From the NCBI GenBank assembly GCA_023424095.1, contig JAFAEG010000039.1, positions 1-17,400 of the forward strand: 17,400 nucleotides of DNA, given 5' to 3'. Each line of letters opens with the position of its first letter. Positions within the stretch are counted from its first letter, which is position 1. This DNA is from Pseudomonadota bacterium (GTDB lineage: Bacteria; Pseudomonadota; Alphaproteobacteria; Sphingomonadales; Sphingomonadaceae). The position numbers and the translations under genes are program-made. Of this stretch, positions 8,312 to 14,637 are shown piece after piece. Under the pieces are notes generated by a model. It saw only the letters and a program-made list of their open reading frames with translations, did not search any database and was not told the origin of the DNA.

Positions 8312-8983
8312 TCACGCCTGATCGTCTTCCTCTTCACTCTCGTCCGGCGCCGGAATCCGGTCGCGGCTCAACCGTTCGACATCGCCCATGATGCTTTGCA
8401 GCGGCGTCTGGTTGTGATTGTCATGCTCGCGCCGCGACGGCAATTTGCCGTTGCTCATCAATTCTTCCAGCGCGACCCGCCCGCGCGCCACCCGGCTCTT
8501 GATCGTGCCCACGGCGCAGCCGCAAATCTCCGCCGCTTCTTCATAAGCGAAGCCGCCGGCGCCGACGAGGATCAGGGCCTCGCGCTGCGGCTGCGGCAAA
8601 TGCATCAGCGCCCGCTGCATGTCGGCGAGTTCGACATGCTTATCCTGCCCGGCCGGCGCCGCGAGGATCTTCGCCGCGGTCAGTTCGTCCCACTCGCCCT
8701 TGAAGCGCGCTCGGCGCATCTGGCTGAGGAACAGGTTCCTGAGGATGATGAAGGTCCAGGCGCGCATGTTGGTGCCGGCCTGGAAGCGCTTGCGCGCCGC
8801 CCAGGCCTTCAACAAAGTTTCCTGCACCAGATCGTCGGCGAGGTCGCGGCTGCCCGAAAGCGAGCGACCGAAGGCGCGCAGGTGAGGGATGACCTGCCCG
8901 AGCTGCACCTTGAATTCATCGTCTGGCAGTGGCGCCCATTCGACCTGCTCGGTCATCGCCCCTGCCGGCTTCACGTCCGTCAT
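8312..8983 (-). CDS. ecfG: ECF sigma factor of the general stress response (EcfG type)
   Basis: This 223-aa protein is an EcfG-group (ECF15) sigma factor, which directs RNA polymerase to stress genes when released from NepR. Region 2 lies at about residues 35-95 (RDLADDLVQETLLKAW followed by MRAWTFIILRN). Region 4 lies at about 125-180 (LPQPQREALIL, then the helix-turn-helix with EEAAEICGCAVGTIKSRV). A hydrophilic acidic tail follows. The start chosen is ATG at 8983, behind a G-run; another ATG at 8956 is possible. It is not adjacent to nepR, unlike the nepR-ecfG operons of many alphaproteobacteria; phyR and a small membrane gene lie between them. No clear GGAAC promoter was found upstream, so autoregulation is not evident. 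The EcfG call rests on sequence style plus the phyR/nepR context. Confidence 0.92.
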   Translation of the reverse strand: MTDVKPAGAMTEQVEWAPLPDDEFKVQLGQVIPHLRAFGRSLSGSRDLADDLVQETLLKAWAARKRFQAGTNMRAWTFIILRNLFLSQMRRARFKGEWDELTAAKILAAPAGQDKHVELADMQRALMHLPQPQREALILVGAGGFAYEEAAEICGCAVGTIKSRVARGRVALEELMSNGKLPSRREHDNHNQTPLQSIMGDVERLSRDRIPAPDESEEEDDQA

Positions 8984-9059
8984 CAAATCATGCCCCCGCG
9001 AAGCACGCTGTTTATATAGGAAAAATGGCGTCCCGGGACCCCGGAATTCCGTCAGGTGG

Positions 9060-9203
9060 CTAGGCTCTCATATAGATGATGAGGATGGCGACGAACGCCA
9101 CCAGCACCAGCAAGAGACCGAAGACCAAGACGTAGCGCGTGACGTGCGGCGTGGTGCCCGCCCGTGCTTCGGTCTTGCTGAGATGCTCAGGCGAATCGTC
9201 CAT
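9060..9203 (-). CDS. Small single-span membrane protein between ecfG and phyR
   Basis: This short ORF encodes 47 aa. Residues 1-23 are polar (two early Asp, a Glu, and a basic/Thr stretch ending in VTRY). Residues 24-44 form one strongly hydrophobic helix (Leu/Val/Phe/Ile-rich), and the chain ends in Tyr-Met-Arg-Ala. Inferred topology is N-in by the flanking charges, or tail-anchored. It begins with ATG at 9203; AGGACC lies about 12 bases upstream, a weak ribosome binding site. It is in the same direction as phyR and ecfG and lies between them, so it may be cotranscribed with one of them. I do not recognise the family. The codon-periodic composition, clean membrane helix and location support a gene, but at this size chance cannot be excluded. 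Confidence 0.55.
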   Translation of the reverse strand: MDDSPEHLSKTEARAGTTPHVTRYVLVFGLLLVLVAFVAILIIYMRA

Positions 9204-9294
9204 GAGGAGCGGGTCCTGTCAAAGTTCCAATCGTTTCACCCGCAACGCACCCCGCCGCCCGCCGGTTCCGTCATTTCGTTCGTGCGGCGGCACC

Positions 9295-9356
9295 GGCCCT
9301 CACCCCCACCCTCCCATTCCAGGATATGCTCTTGGGAGGCGGGTGGGGTGAGGGCC
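9295..9356. repeat. Large imperfect inverted repeat downstream of phyR
   Basis: Left arm 9295-9315 (GGCCCTCACCCCCACC...) and right arm 9334-9356 (...GGTGGGGTGAGGGCC) pair along about 20 positions with small bulges and enclose an 18-base spacer. The element lies 28 bases beyond the phyR stop codon. It may terminate phyR transcription or separate it from the small membrane gene. No U-tract is present on the phyR strand. The arm composition resembles the CCCTCCCC/CACCCAC element at 15240-15375, suggesting one dispersed family. Confidence 0.6.
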
Positions 9357-9384
9357 GAGTCAGATCGGCTTCGGCGGGATAATC

Positions 9385-10182
9385 CTATGCCGGCAGGGTC
9401 GCCGTATCGAAGAACAGCGCCTGGGCGATCGCCGCCTTCACGGTCGAACGCTGGAACGGCTTGGTGATCAGGAAGGTCGGCTCCGGCCGCTCCCCGGTCA
9501 GCAGGCGCTCCGGGAAGGCGGTGATAAAGATCACCGGCACTTCGAACTCGGCCAGAATGTCCTTTACCGCGTCGATCCCCGAACTGTCGTCGGCGAGCTG
9601 GATGTCGGCCAGCACCAGTCCCGGCCGCTTGGCCAGCGCCTGCTCGACCGCCTCGTCGCGGGTGACGGCCACGCCGACAACGTCATGGCCCAAATCGCGC
9701 ACGATCGTCTCGATATCCATCGCGATGATCGGCTCGTCCTCGATGATCAGCACGTCGGCGCGGGTCTGCCGCTCGATTTCCTCGATCGCCTCGTTGACCA
9801 GCGCGTCGACCTCTTCGCCGCTGGCGCCGATCAGATAACCGGCATCTTCCGGCGTGAAGCCTTCCATCGCGGTCAGCAACAAGGCCTGACGCGACAGCGG
9901 CGTGATCTGGGACAGGCGGGCCTGGGCGATCGTCTCATGGCCGCCGCTCGTGTCGGTGTGGCCCGGCTCCTCCTCGATATTGGCGGAGGACCAGATGGCG
10001 TGGAAGGTACGGTACAGGCCAAGCCGCGGATCGACGTCGCGCGGGAAGGATTCCGGCGCGGCGACGATCGCCTCCAGCGCAGCGCGGACGAACGCATCGC
10101 CATGCGCCTGCGAGCCGGTCAAGGCGCGCGCATAACGGCGCAGAAAGGGAAGGTGAGGCGCGATTTCCTGGCCAAGCGACAT
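9385..10182 (-). CDS. phyR: Response regulator PhyR of the general stress response
   Basis: This 265-aa protein is the anti-anti-sigma factor of the pathway. The N-terminal part (about 1-140) is a sigma-factor-like domain that mimics EcfG and binds NepR when the receiver is phosphorylated. The C-terminal receiver (about 143-262) keeps the acidic pocket Glu148/Asp149/Glu150, phosphoacceptor Asp193 (LADIQL), Thr221 and Lys241. The segment ITAFPERLLTGERPEPTF is characteristic of PhyR receivers. ATG at 10182 was chosen for its GAGGAGT at good spacing; longer readings run into the divergent intergenic region. It is transcribed away from nepR. I found no GGAAC-type promoter on its strand in the intergenic region, so its expression may depend on another sigma factor. 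Confidence 0.96.
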   Translation of the reverse strand: MSLGQEIAPHLPFLRRYARALTGSQAHGDAFVRAALEAIVAAPESFPRDVDPRLGLYRTFHAIWSSANIEEEPGHTDTSGGHETIAQARLSQITPLSRQALLLTAMEGFTPEDAGYLIGASGEEVDALVNEAIEEIERQTRADVLIIEDEPIIAMDIETIVRDLGHDVVGVAVTRDEAVEQALAKRPGLVLADIQLADDSSGIDAVKDILAEFEVPVIFITAFPERLLTGERPEPTFLITKPFQRSTVKAAIAQALFFDTATLPA

Positions 10183-10291
10183 CCGTAACGACTCCTCAAA
10201 TTCGATCGGGACCGCGCTAGTGTCGGCACCCCCCGGTAGCAAGCGCGCAAACGAGCGTTCACGCGAGCACGCACAAGCGCGCAGACTCAGT

Positions 10292-10317
10292 GGAACCATC
10301 CGCAGAGTTTTTTGTTT
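10292..10317 (+). promoter_or_regulatory. Putative EcfG-dependent promoter upstream of nepR
   Basis: GGAACC starts at 10292 and GTTT at 10314, leaving 17 bases between GGAAC and GTT. This fits the known EcfG consensus GGAAC-N16/17-CGTT except that the base before GTT is T. The predicted transcript would run into nepR at 10492 with a leader of about 165 bases. This would give the usual positive feedback of EcfG on nepR and the gene behind it. The long leader is the main reservation. Confidence 0.6.
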
Positions 10318-10360
10318 CAATGGCCACGCGAGCCGATTAGGTCCGGGCACGAATTTCGTC

Positions 10361-10376
10361 GCAAGCCCGGGCTTGC
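10361..10376. other. Perfect 16-bp palindrome in the phyR-nepR intergenic region
   Basis: GCAAGCCCGGGCTTGC is a perfect inverted repeat without a spacer. It lies about 45 bases downstream of the putative EcfG -10 element and 116 bases before the nepR start. It could be a dimeric regulator site, or could fold within the nepR leader RNA. No regulator is suggested by the sequence alone. Confidence 0.5.
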
Positions 10377-10491
10377 AGCAGACGTAAATGGATCTTCGAC
10401 AGCGGTCGGCCAGTCAGGGTGGGGTGGACCTTTGCATTTTACAGATGAGCCGAACCGCGAAAATCGGCGCAAGACAGAGAGTGAAAAGACG

Positions 10492-10635
10492 GTGACCGAT
10501 GGTGGGACTGCGCGTCCGCGCACGCGGCCGAAGCAGCCCAGCGACGTCGGCAACGCCCTGAAGACCGTCTATCAGCGCACGATCGACGAAGAGATTCCGC
10601 CGGAAATGCTGGATCTGCTCGGCAAGCTCGGCTGA
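10492..10635 (+). CDS. nepR: Anti-sigma factor NepR
   Basis: This 47-aa protein holds EcfG inactive in unstressed cells and is captured by phosphorylated PhyR. The core is at residues 19-47: VGNAL, then Tyr27-Gln28, an acidic stretch with Ile35-Pro36-Pro37, and the MLDLLGKL helix. This is the diagnostic NepR pattern of two short helices around a proline turn. The start is GTG at 10492; no in-frame ATG exists in the open frame upstream, and the Shine-Dalgarno is weak, so the N-terminus could be a little longer. It is slightly shorter than typical NepR (about 60 aa). It is divergent from phyR and followed after 32 bases by a histidine-kinase-like gene, probably in one operon. Confidence 0.9.
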   Translation: MTDGGTARPRTRPKQPSDVGNALKTVYQRTIDEEIPPEMLDLLGKLG

Positions 10636-10667
10636 CGATCGTCCAGCCCGCCCCGCCGAACGCAGAC

Positions 10668-12275
10668 GTGCAACCCACTGATCAAGGCAATCTAGCAAGA
10701 CCAAGGCTGGGCTGGTTCGCTTCGCTGACAACCGGCCCGCGCATGGTCCTGATCCTCGGCCTGGCGCTGCTGCCGCTCGGCATCGTCGCCATTTTCAGCA
10801 GCGTGAACGCAGCCCGCACACAGCGCGCCAATGACGTGCTCGAGGCGCAGGCGGTGCTCGCTCTGGCCACCCAAAGGCTGAACGCCGCCATCACCCGCGC
10901 CAGCGTGACCATCCGCGTCGCCAGCGGCTCGATCTCCAGCACCGATCCGATCGCCGCGCAAAGCGCCTGCCAGCGCGCCGCCGAGCAATTGAGCGACGAG
11001 CATGGCGTCCAGATCGGCTTCGCGCTCTATGCGCCGGGCAAGCGCCTGGTCTGCAGCACCACCGGTTTCCAGCCGACGACCTTGCCTTTGCTGCCGCCCA
11101 ACGGGTTGCTGAGCGCGGTGACGATCGACGGCGCCCGGGACGAATTGCGCTTCCTGCTGTTCGATTCCAGCGGGTCGGCGCAGGGCGAAGTGCTGATGTC
11201 GCCCGAATTGCTGCGGATGCTGGCGCGGCCGAGCGACACGACGATCCCGTACCAGCTCGACCTGATCGGCAACGGCCAGACCGTCAGCCTTTACGACCAA
11301 TTTGCCGAAGGGCCGTTCACCCGCGAAGTCTCGCTGTCGAGCAATCTGATGAGCGACCGGCTCGAATTGCGGCTCCACGCCGCCGCCGCCGCGCTGACCA
11401 CCTTCGACATGGTGATGATCCTGCTGCCGGTCTTGCTATGGCTGGTCGCGGCGATTATCGGCTGGCTGACCGTCGACCGCCTGCTGCTTCGCCCGCTCGG
11501 CGCGATGCGCAAGGCGATCACCGCCTACCAGCCGGGCGAAGCCGGTTTCGAGTTCCCCAATTTGCGCAACCCGACCCCGGAAATCTCCGACCTCGGCAAC
11601 GCCTTCGACCAGGTCACCCGCACCGTCGCCCAGCACGAGGCGGATCTTGAGGCCGGGATCGAGCGCCAGACCAAGTTGGTCCGCGAGGTCCATCACCGGG
11701 TGAAAAACAACCTGCAGGTCGTCGCCTCTTTGCTAAATATCCATTCGCGCGGGTCGGACAGCGAGGAAGCGGCGGCGGCCTATGCCTCGATCCAGCGCCG
11801 GGTCGATGCGCTCGCCGTCGTCCACCGCAACCATTATGCGGAGCTGGAACACACGCCGGGTGTGCCGCTGCGCGCGCTCATCTCGGAGCTGGGCGCCAGC
11901 CTGCGCGCCTCCGCGCCGGCCGGCGCCAGCAAGTTCCAGATCCGAATGGCGCTCGAACCGGTTTACGCGACCCAGGACACCGCCGTCGCGGTCGCCTTCC
12001 TGATCACCGAGGCGGTCGAATTCGCCATGTTGTGCGGCGGCGACCTGGTCTCGATCGCGCTCGAAACCGAGGAACCGGAGCGCGCGCGCCTGACGATCGA
12101 AACCGGCGTGCTCCAGCCGGACGCGGAATGCGGCCCGGCGGTGCGCGAGCGGTTCGAGCGGATCATGGCCGGTCTGGCGCGCCAGCTGCGTTCCACCCCC
12201 GACCGCAATCTCGACGAAGGCCGCTTCAGCCTCGCCATCGCGATCATCGGCCCGGAGGAAATCCCGGCGCCCTAA
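10668..12275 (+). CDS. phyP: HisKA_2-family sensor protein with degenerate catalytic domain, PhyP-like
   Basis: This 535-aa inner-membrane protein probably sets the phosphorylation state of PhyR. It has TM1 (about 26-43), a periplasmic sensor region (about 45-240), TM2 (about 246-268), a HAMP-like linker (about 268-325) and an H-box (338-350, EVHHRVKNNLQ, with His342/His343). The C-terminal third should be the ATPase domain. At the N-box position the sequence is ITEAVEFAML rather than the usual form with an Asn such as NELxTNA, and no glycine-rich G-box is visible. The H-box is therefore intact while ATP binding looks lost. This agrees with PhyP of sphingomonads, described as a negative regulator that dephosphorylates PhyR. 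The start is GTG at 10668 without a clear Shine-Dalgarno. The symbol is inferred from locus and domain pattern. Confidence 0.75.
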   Translation: MQPTDQGNLARPRLGWFASLTTGPRMVLILGLALLPLGIVAIFSSVNAARTQRANDVLEAQAVLALATQRLNAAITRASVTIRVASGSISSTDPIAAQSACQRAAEQLSDEHGVQIGFALYAPGKRLVCSTTGFQPTTLPLLPPNGLLSAVTIDGARDELRFLLFDSSGSAQGEVLMSPELLRMLARPSDTTIPYQLDLIGNGQTVSLYDQFAEGPFTREVSLSSNLMSDRLELRLHAAAAALTTFDMVMILLPVLLWLVAAIIGWLTVDRLLLRPLGAMRKAITAYQPGEAGFEFPNLRNPTPEISDLGNAFDQVTRTVAQHEADLEAGIERQTKLVREVHHRVKNNLQVVASLLNIHSRGSDSEEAAAAYASIQRRVDALAVVHRNHYAELEHTPGVPLRALISELGASLRASAPAGASKFQIRMALEPVYATQDTAVAVAFLITEAVEFAMLCGGDLVSIALETEEPERARLTIETGVLQPDAECGPAVRERFERIMAGLARQLRSTPDRNLDEGRFSLAIAIIGPEEIPAP

Positions 12276-12457
12276 GTCGTCCGGTCGTCGGGCGACTTCC
12301 CACCGCTTTGCTCGGGCCGACCCGCGCTTTCCTTGCGCGCGCGCTCGAGGTCGCCGGCATCCGCGCCGTGCGGGTCAAGCCGCTTGCCGGCGCGGGTGCC
12401 GTCCTGATGGACTCCGTCAGTATCGGAATGGGGCGGGGTTTCGGGCGGTTTGCTCAT
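12272..12457 (-). CDS. Small hydrophilic protein, function unknown
   Basis: This ORF encodes 61 aa that are rich in Pro, Gly, Asp, Arg and Lys and almost free of hydrophobic residues, so it is probably disordered. The ATG at 12457 follows AGGAG with 8-base spacing, good support for translation. Its stop overlaps the stop of the convergent kinase-like gene by 4 bases. I do not recognise a family. Small hydrophilic proteins are frequent in general stress regulons, and a weak EcfG-like match lies upstream on its strand (GCAAC at about 12508-12512, GGTT at about 12488-12491, with a mismatch in each box). The regulatory link is speculative. Confidence 0.55.
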   Translation of the reverse strand: MSKPPETPPHSDTDGVHQDGTRAGKRLDPHGADAGDLERARKESAGRPEQSGGKSPDDRTT

Positions 12458-12561
12458 CGCTCGGGCTCCTGATTGCGGATGCTTCAACCGGTCAGCCGCG
12501 CGCGGGTTGCCTTGCGGCCACAACCCAAGTGGAAAAAACTGAAAAAAAATTGCGTGGCCCC

Positions 12562-12586
12562 GGAACCGTAGAGAGGGCGGCCCGTT
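12562..12586 (+). promoter_or_regulatory. Exact EcfG-consensus promoter match
   Basis: GGAAC (12562-12566), a 16-base spacer and CGTT (12583-12586) match the published EcfG consensus exactly, including the C after GGAAC. The nearest plus-strand gene is the entericidin lipoprotein at 12832, leaving a leader of about 240 bases. The match is perfect but short enough to occur by chance in GC-rich DNA; the adjacent stress-response genes raise its likelihood. Confidence 0.6.
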
Positions 12587-12756
12587 GTGCAGTTCGGACA
12601 GCGAACTTTTGCCCCCCCGCTCTCGCTGTCCAGAACCATGAGCCCGGCCGCGCCAACCCTCCCCCCCCCGGTAGCGCCGCCGGGCTCAATTTTCTCTCCC
12701 AAAGCCCAGCCAGGAACACGCTTCGCCGCAGCGGGCTGCGCTTCGTCGCGCGGCGC

Positions 12757-12781
12757 GGAACCACATTGCGAGTCTGGCATT
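12757..12781 (+). promoter_or_regulatory. Second EcfG-like promoter match close to entericidin gene
   Basis: GGAAC (12757-12761), a 16-base spacer and CATT (12778-12781) differ from the EcfG consensus at one base. The predicted start site would give a leader of about 45 bases before the entericidin ATG, a more usual distance than for the exact match at 12562. Either or both could drive the gene. Confidence 0.4.
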
Positions 12782-12831
12782 TCAGCGTTCAATCGGCGCG
12801 CCGTCGCGCGCCGCGCTTCAGGAGCTCGACC

Positions 12832-12960
12832 ATGATCCGCAAGTTTCTCGCCATGTTTGTCGTCAGCGGCAGCCTGGCGCTCGCCGGCTGCAACACGATC
12901 GAGGGTGCGGGCCGCGACATCCAGTCGGTCGGCGAGACCGTGGCGGACGCCGCCGACTGA
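12832..12960 (+). CDS. Entericidin A/B family lipoprotein
   Basis: This 42-aa protein is a small outer-envelope lipoprotein. A signal peptide with a lipobox LAGC places the lipidated cysteine at residue 20. The mature part is only about 23 aa: Asn-Thr, a glycine-rich segment, and the typical entericidin ending with GRDIQSVGETVADAA. The ATG at 12832 follows AGGAG with 7-base spacing. In E. coli, entericidins form a stress-linked antidote/toxin pair; many alphaproteobacteria carry a single copy whose role is unclear. Two EcfG-like promoter matches upstream suggest general stress control. A terminator hairpin with seven T follows. Confidence 0.9.
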   Translation: MIRKFLAMFVVSGSLALAGCNTIEGAGRDIQSVGETVADAAD

Positions 12961-12985
12961 TCTTCTCTCTCATCCCCCAACGACT

Positions 12986-13021
12986 GGCGCCGCTCCCTCC
13001 CCTGGGCTGGCGCCTTTTTTT
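12986..13021 (+). terminator. Rho-independent terminator of the entericidin gene
   Basis: GGCGCC (12986-12991) pairs with GGCGCC (13009-13014), with an additional CCC/GGG pairing inside the loop, and is followed directly by seven T (13015-13021). It lies 25 bases beyond the entericidin stop and just before the tatC stop on the other strand, so it also separates the convergent units. Confidence 0.75.
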
Positions 13022-13026
13022 CGGCC

Positions 13027-13806
13027 TCAGGCCTGCGCTGCCTTCTTCTCGCGGCGGCGGCGGGTGATGCGAATGCCGATCAGGGCGATTTCGTAAAGCA
13101 TGACCAGCGGGATCGCGAGCAGCAGCTGCGAGACCACGTCCGGCGGGGTGAGCACCGCGGCGACGATGAAGGCTGCGACGATCGCGTAGCGCCTTCCCTT
13201 CTGCAATTGCTCGAGCTTCACCAGTCCCGCCCGCTCGATCAGCATCAGCAGCACCGGAAGCAGGAAGGAGACGCCGAAGCCGAACAGGAACTTGGTGATG
13301 AAGTCGAGGTAAAGCCCGACCGCCGGCAGAGCCTCCTGCGTCACCCCGCCCAGATTGCCCTCGAAGCCCAGCAGGAAGTGCAAAGCCACCGGGATCGCGA
13401 AGAAATAGGCCAGGCACGCGCCGAGCGCGAAGAGCACCGGCGTCGCCAGCAGGAAGGGCAGGAAGGCGCGCTTCTCCTGCTTGTACAGGCCAGGCGCGAT
13501 GAACAGCCAGAGCTGCACCGCCAGCACCGGGAAGGAGATCATCAGGGCCGCGAAGAAGGCCAGTTTCACCCGCGTGAAAAAGGCCTCCATCACGCCGGTG
13601 AAGATCATCCGGTCATGCCCAGCCTCCAGCAGGGGCTGGACCAGCACGGTGAAGATCTGGTCGACGAAGGCGAAGGCGACGCCGAACGACACGATCAGCG
13701 CGAGCCCCGACCAGATCAGCCGTTTGCGCAGCTCGATCAGATGATCGAGCAGGGGCGCGCGGCTCGCGTCAAGATTGTCGGTCGCGGGATCCTGGGCCTT
13801 GCTCAC
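13027..13806 (-). CDS. tatC: Sec-independent protein translocase subunit TatC
   Basis: This 259-aa polytopic membrane protein is the receptor for twin-arginine signal peptides and, with TatB and TatA, exports folded proteins. Six membrane helices are evident. Conserved marks are LLDHLIELRKRL (19-30), LYKQEKR with Glu111 (matching E. coli Glu103), and TPPDVVSQ (220-227) in the last periplasmic loop. At the position of E. coli Glu170 (GVSFEVPV) the sequence has Leu182. Its start overlaps the tatB stop by 4 bases, consistent with translational coupling. A basic cytoplasmic tail ends the protein. Confidence 0.97.
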   Translation of the reverse strand: MSKAQDPATDNLDASRAPLLDHLIELRKRLIWSGLALIVSFGVAFAFVDQIFTVLVQPLLEAGHDRMIFTGVMEAFFTRVKLAFFAALMISFPVLAVQLWLFIAPGLYKQEKRAFLPFLLATPVLFALGACLAYFFAIPVALHFLLGFEGNLGGVTQEALPAVGLYLDFITKFLFGFGVSFLLPVLLMLIERAGLVKLEQLQKGRRYAIVAAFIVAAVLTPPDVVSQLLLAIPLVMLYEIALIGIRITRRRREKKAAQA

Positions 13807-14240
13807 GCCTCATCCCCCGCGCGGGGCGCCGGATAAGAAGGCGCGATGGGCTTCGGCGCGGCCGGCCGGCGCTTCTTCGCCATCAGTGTCGGCTTCGGCA
13901 GAACGGCCGGGGATTTGGCGAGGTTGGGCGGGGTGACCTCCCCTTTGTCCAGCGACACCGGCGCGACCGGCTCCGGCAGGCCCCAGTCGCTGTCGGCCGG
14001 CGCCATCGGGTGCGCCTTCATGATCGCTTCATTCTGCTCGCGCCACTTCTGCTCGAGCTCGGCAATCTCGCTGTCGCGGACCATCTGGTCGACGCCGGAG
14101 CGGAACTGGTTGGCCATGCCGCGCGCCTTGCCGACCCATTTGCCGACGGTGCGCATCACGCGCGGCAATTCCTTCGGCCCGATCACCACGACCGCGACCA
14201 GCAGGATGATGAAGAATTCGTTGGAATCGACCCCGAACAT
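13803..14240 (-). CDS. tatB: Sec-independent protein translocase subunit TatB
   Basis: This 145-aa membrane protein couples substrate binding at TatC to assembly of TatA. It has the N-terminal membrane helix (about residues 7-21) with the conserved Glu8, the GPKELPRVMRTVGKW hinge and amphipathic helix (21-60), a charged helical stretch, and a long Pro/Ala/Lys-rich tail. The tail is typical of alphaproteobacterial TatB and varies between species. The stop codon overlaps tatC. It is separated from tatA by a 103-base gap holding an inverted repeat. Confidence 0.95.
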   Translation of the reverse strand: MFGVDSNEFFIILLVAVVVIGPKELPRVMRTVGKWVGKARGMANQFRSGVDQMVRDSEIAELEQKWREQNEAIMKAHPMAPADSDWGLPEPVAPVSLDKGEVTPPNLAKSPAVLPKPTLMAKKRRPAAPKPIAPSYPAPRAGDEA

Positions 14241-14272
14241 CAGGCGCCTTTAACCCAAACGCGTAAATCCGT

Positions 14273-14328
14273 CATTGCGAGGAGCGCGGCGGCGACGCCG
14301 CACGATGGACTGCGCTCCGCTCGCAATG
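14273..14328. repeat. REP-like inverted repeat between tatA and tatB
   Basis: CATTGCGAG (14273-14281) pairs with CTCGCAATG (14320-14328), and the stem continues inward as GAGCGC/GCGCTC after a 2-base bulge. The left arm sequence (GTCATTGCGAGGAGCG) is, from memory, a widespread dispersed repeat in alphaproteobacterial genomes. It sits inside the tatABC operon and should form a hairpin in the mRNA. It may tune the TatA:TatB ratio, for example by protecting tatA mRNA ends, but this is inference. Confidence 0.7.
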
Positions 14329-14343
14329 GCGGCCGGGGCGGCG

Positions 14344-14586
14344 TTACGCCTTGTCGCGATCGACGGCGGAGGCGGCGCGCTCCTCGGCGGAACGCTCGTC
14401 CGTGATCCGCGCCTTCGGCTTGGCCGCGGCGGCGGGGGCGTCGTCATCGTCGTCGGCCATGCCCTTCTTGAAGCTCTTCAGGCCCTTGCCGAGATCGCCC
14501 ATCACGCCGGAAATCCTGCCCGCCCCGAACAGCAAGACGACAACCAGCAGCACGATCAGCCAGTGCCAAATGCTATGCATACCCAT
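14344..14586 (-). CDS. tatA: Sec-independent protein translocase subunit TatA
   Basis: This 80-aa protein forms the size-variable pore of the Tat system. The N-terminal membrane helix (about residues 5-21) is followed by the conserved FGAGRISGVMGDLGKGLKSF hinge and amphipathic helix (20-39), then an Asp-run at 45-49 and an Ala/Glu-rich tail. ATG at 14586 follows GGAG with 8-base spacing; a second ATG two codons later is less well placed. It lies 51 bases downstream of scpB in the same direction and leads the tatABC block. Confidence 0.95.
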   Translation of the reverse strand: MGMHSIWHWLIVLLVVVLLFGAGRISGVMGDLGKGLKSFKKGMADDDDDAPAAAAKPKARITDERSAEERAASAVDRDKA

Positions 14587-14637
14587 GAGACTGTCTCCAA
14601 TGCCGCCCGCCCGGGCGGTAGATCGCTTGGACGCTAC

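Larger units (their letters stand above)
12458..12831. other. 374-bp intergenic region between small hydrophilic gene and entericidin gene
   Basis: The region holds two EcfG-like promoter matches on the plus strand (annotated separately), an A-run near 12536-12549 and C-runs near 12611-12617 and 12661-12668. Open frames cross it, but none has a ribosome binding site or recognisable protein, and the homopolymer runs argue against coding. It is presumably the regulatory leader of the entericidin gene. Confidence 0.5.

Noticed and set aside
8984..9051. Candidate ecfG promoter (TATATA at 9013-9018 on the minus strand; GGAATT-like box near 9043-9048)
   Set aside because: No matching -35 for the housekeeping sigma factor at correct spacing, and no CGTT at EcfG spacing from the GGAATT; the evidence is too weak to annotate.
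12529..12960. 143-codon plus-strand frame ending with the entericidin sequence
   Set aside because: The upstream part lacks a ribosome binding site and passes through homopolymer runs; AGGAG before the ATG at 12832 and the lipoprotein signal define the true start.
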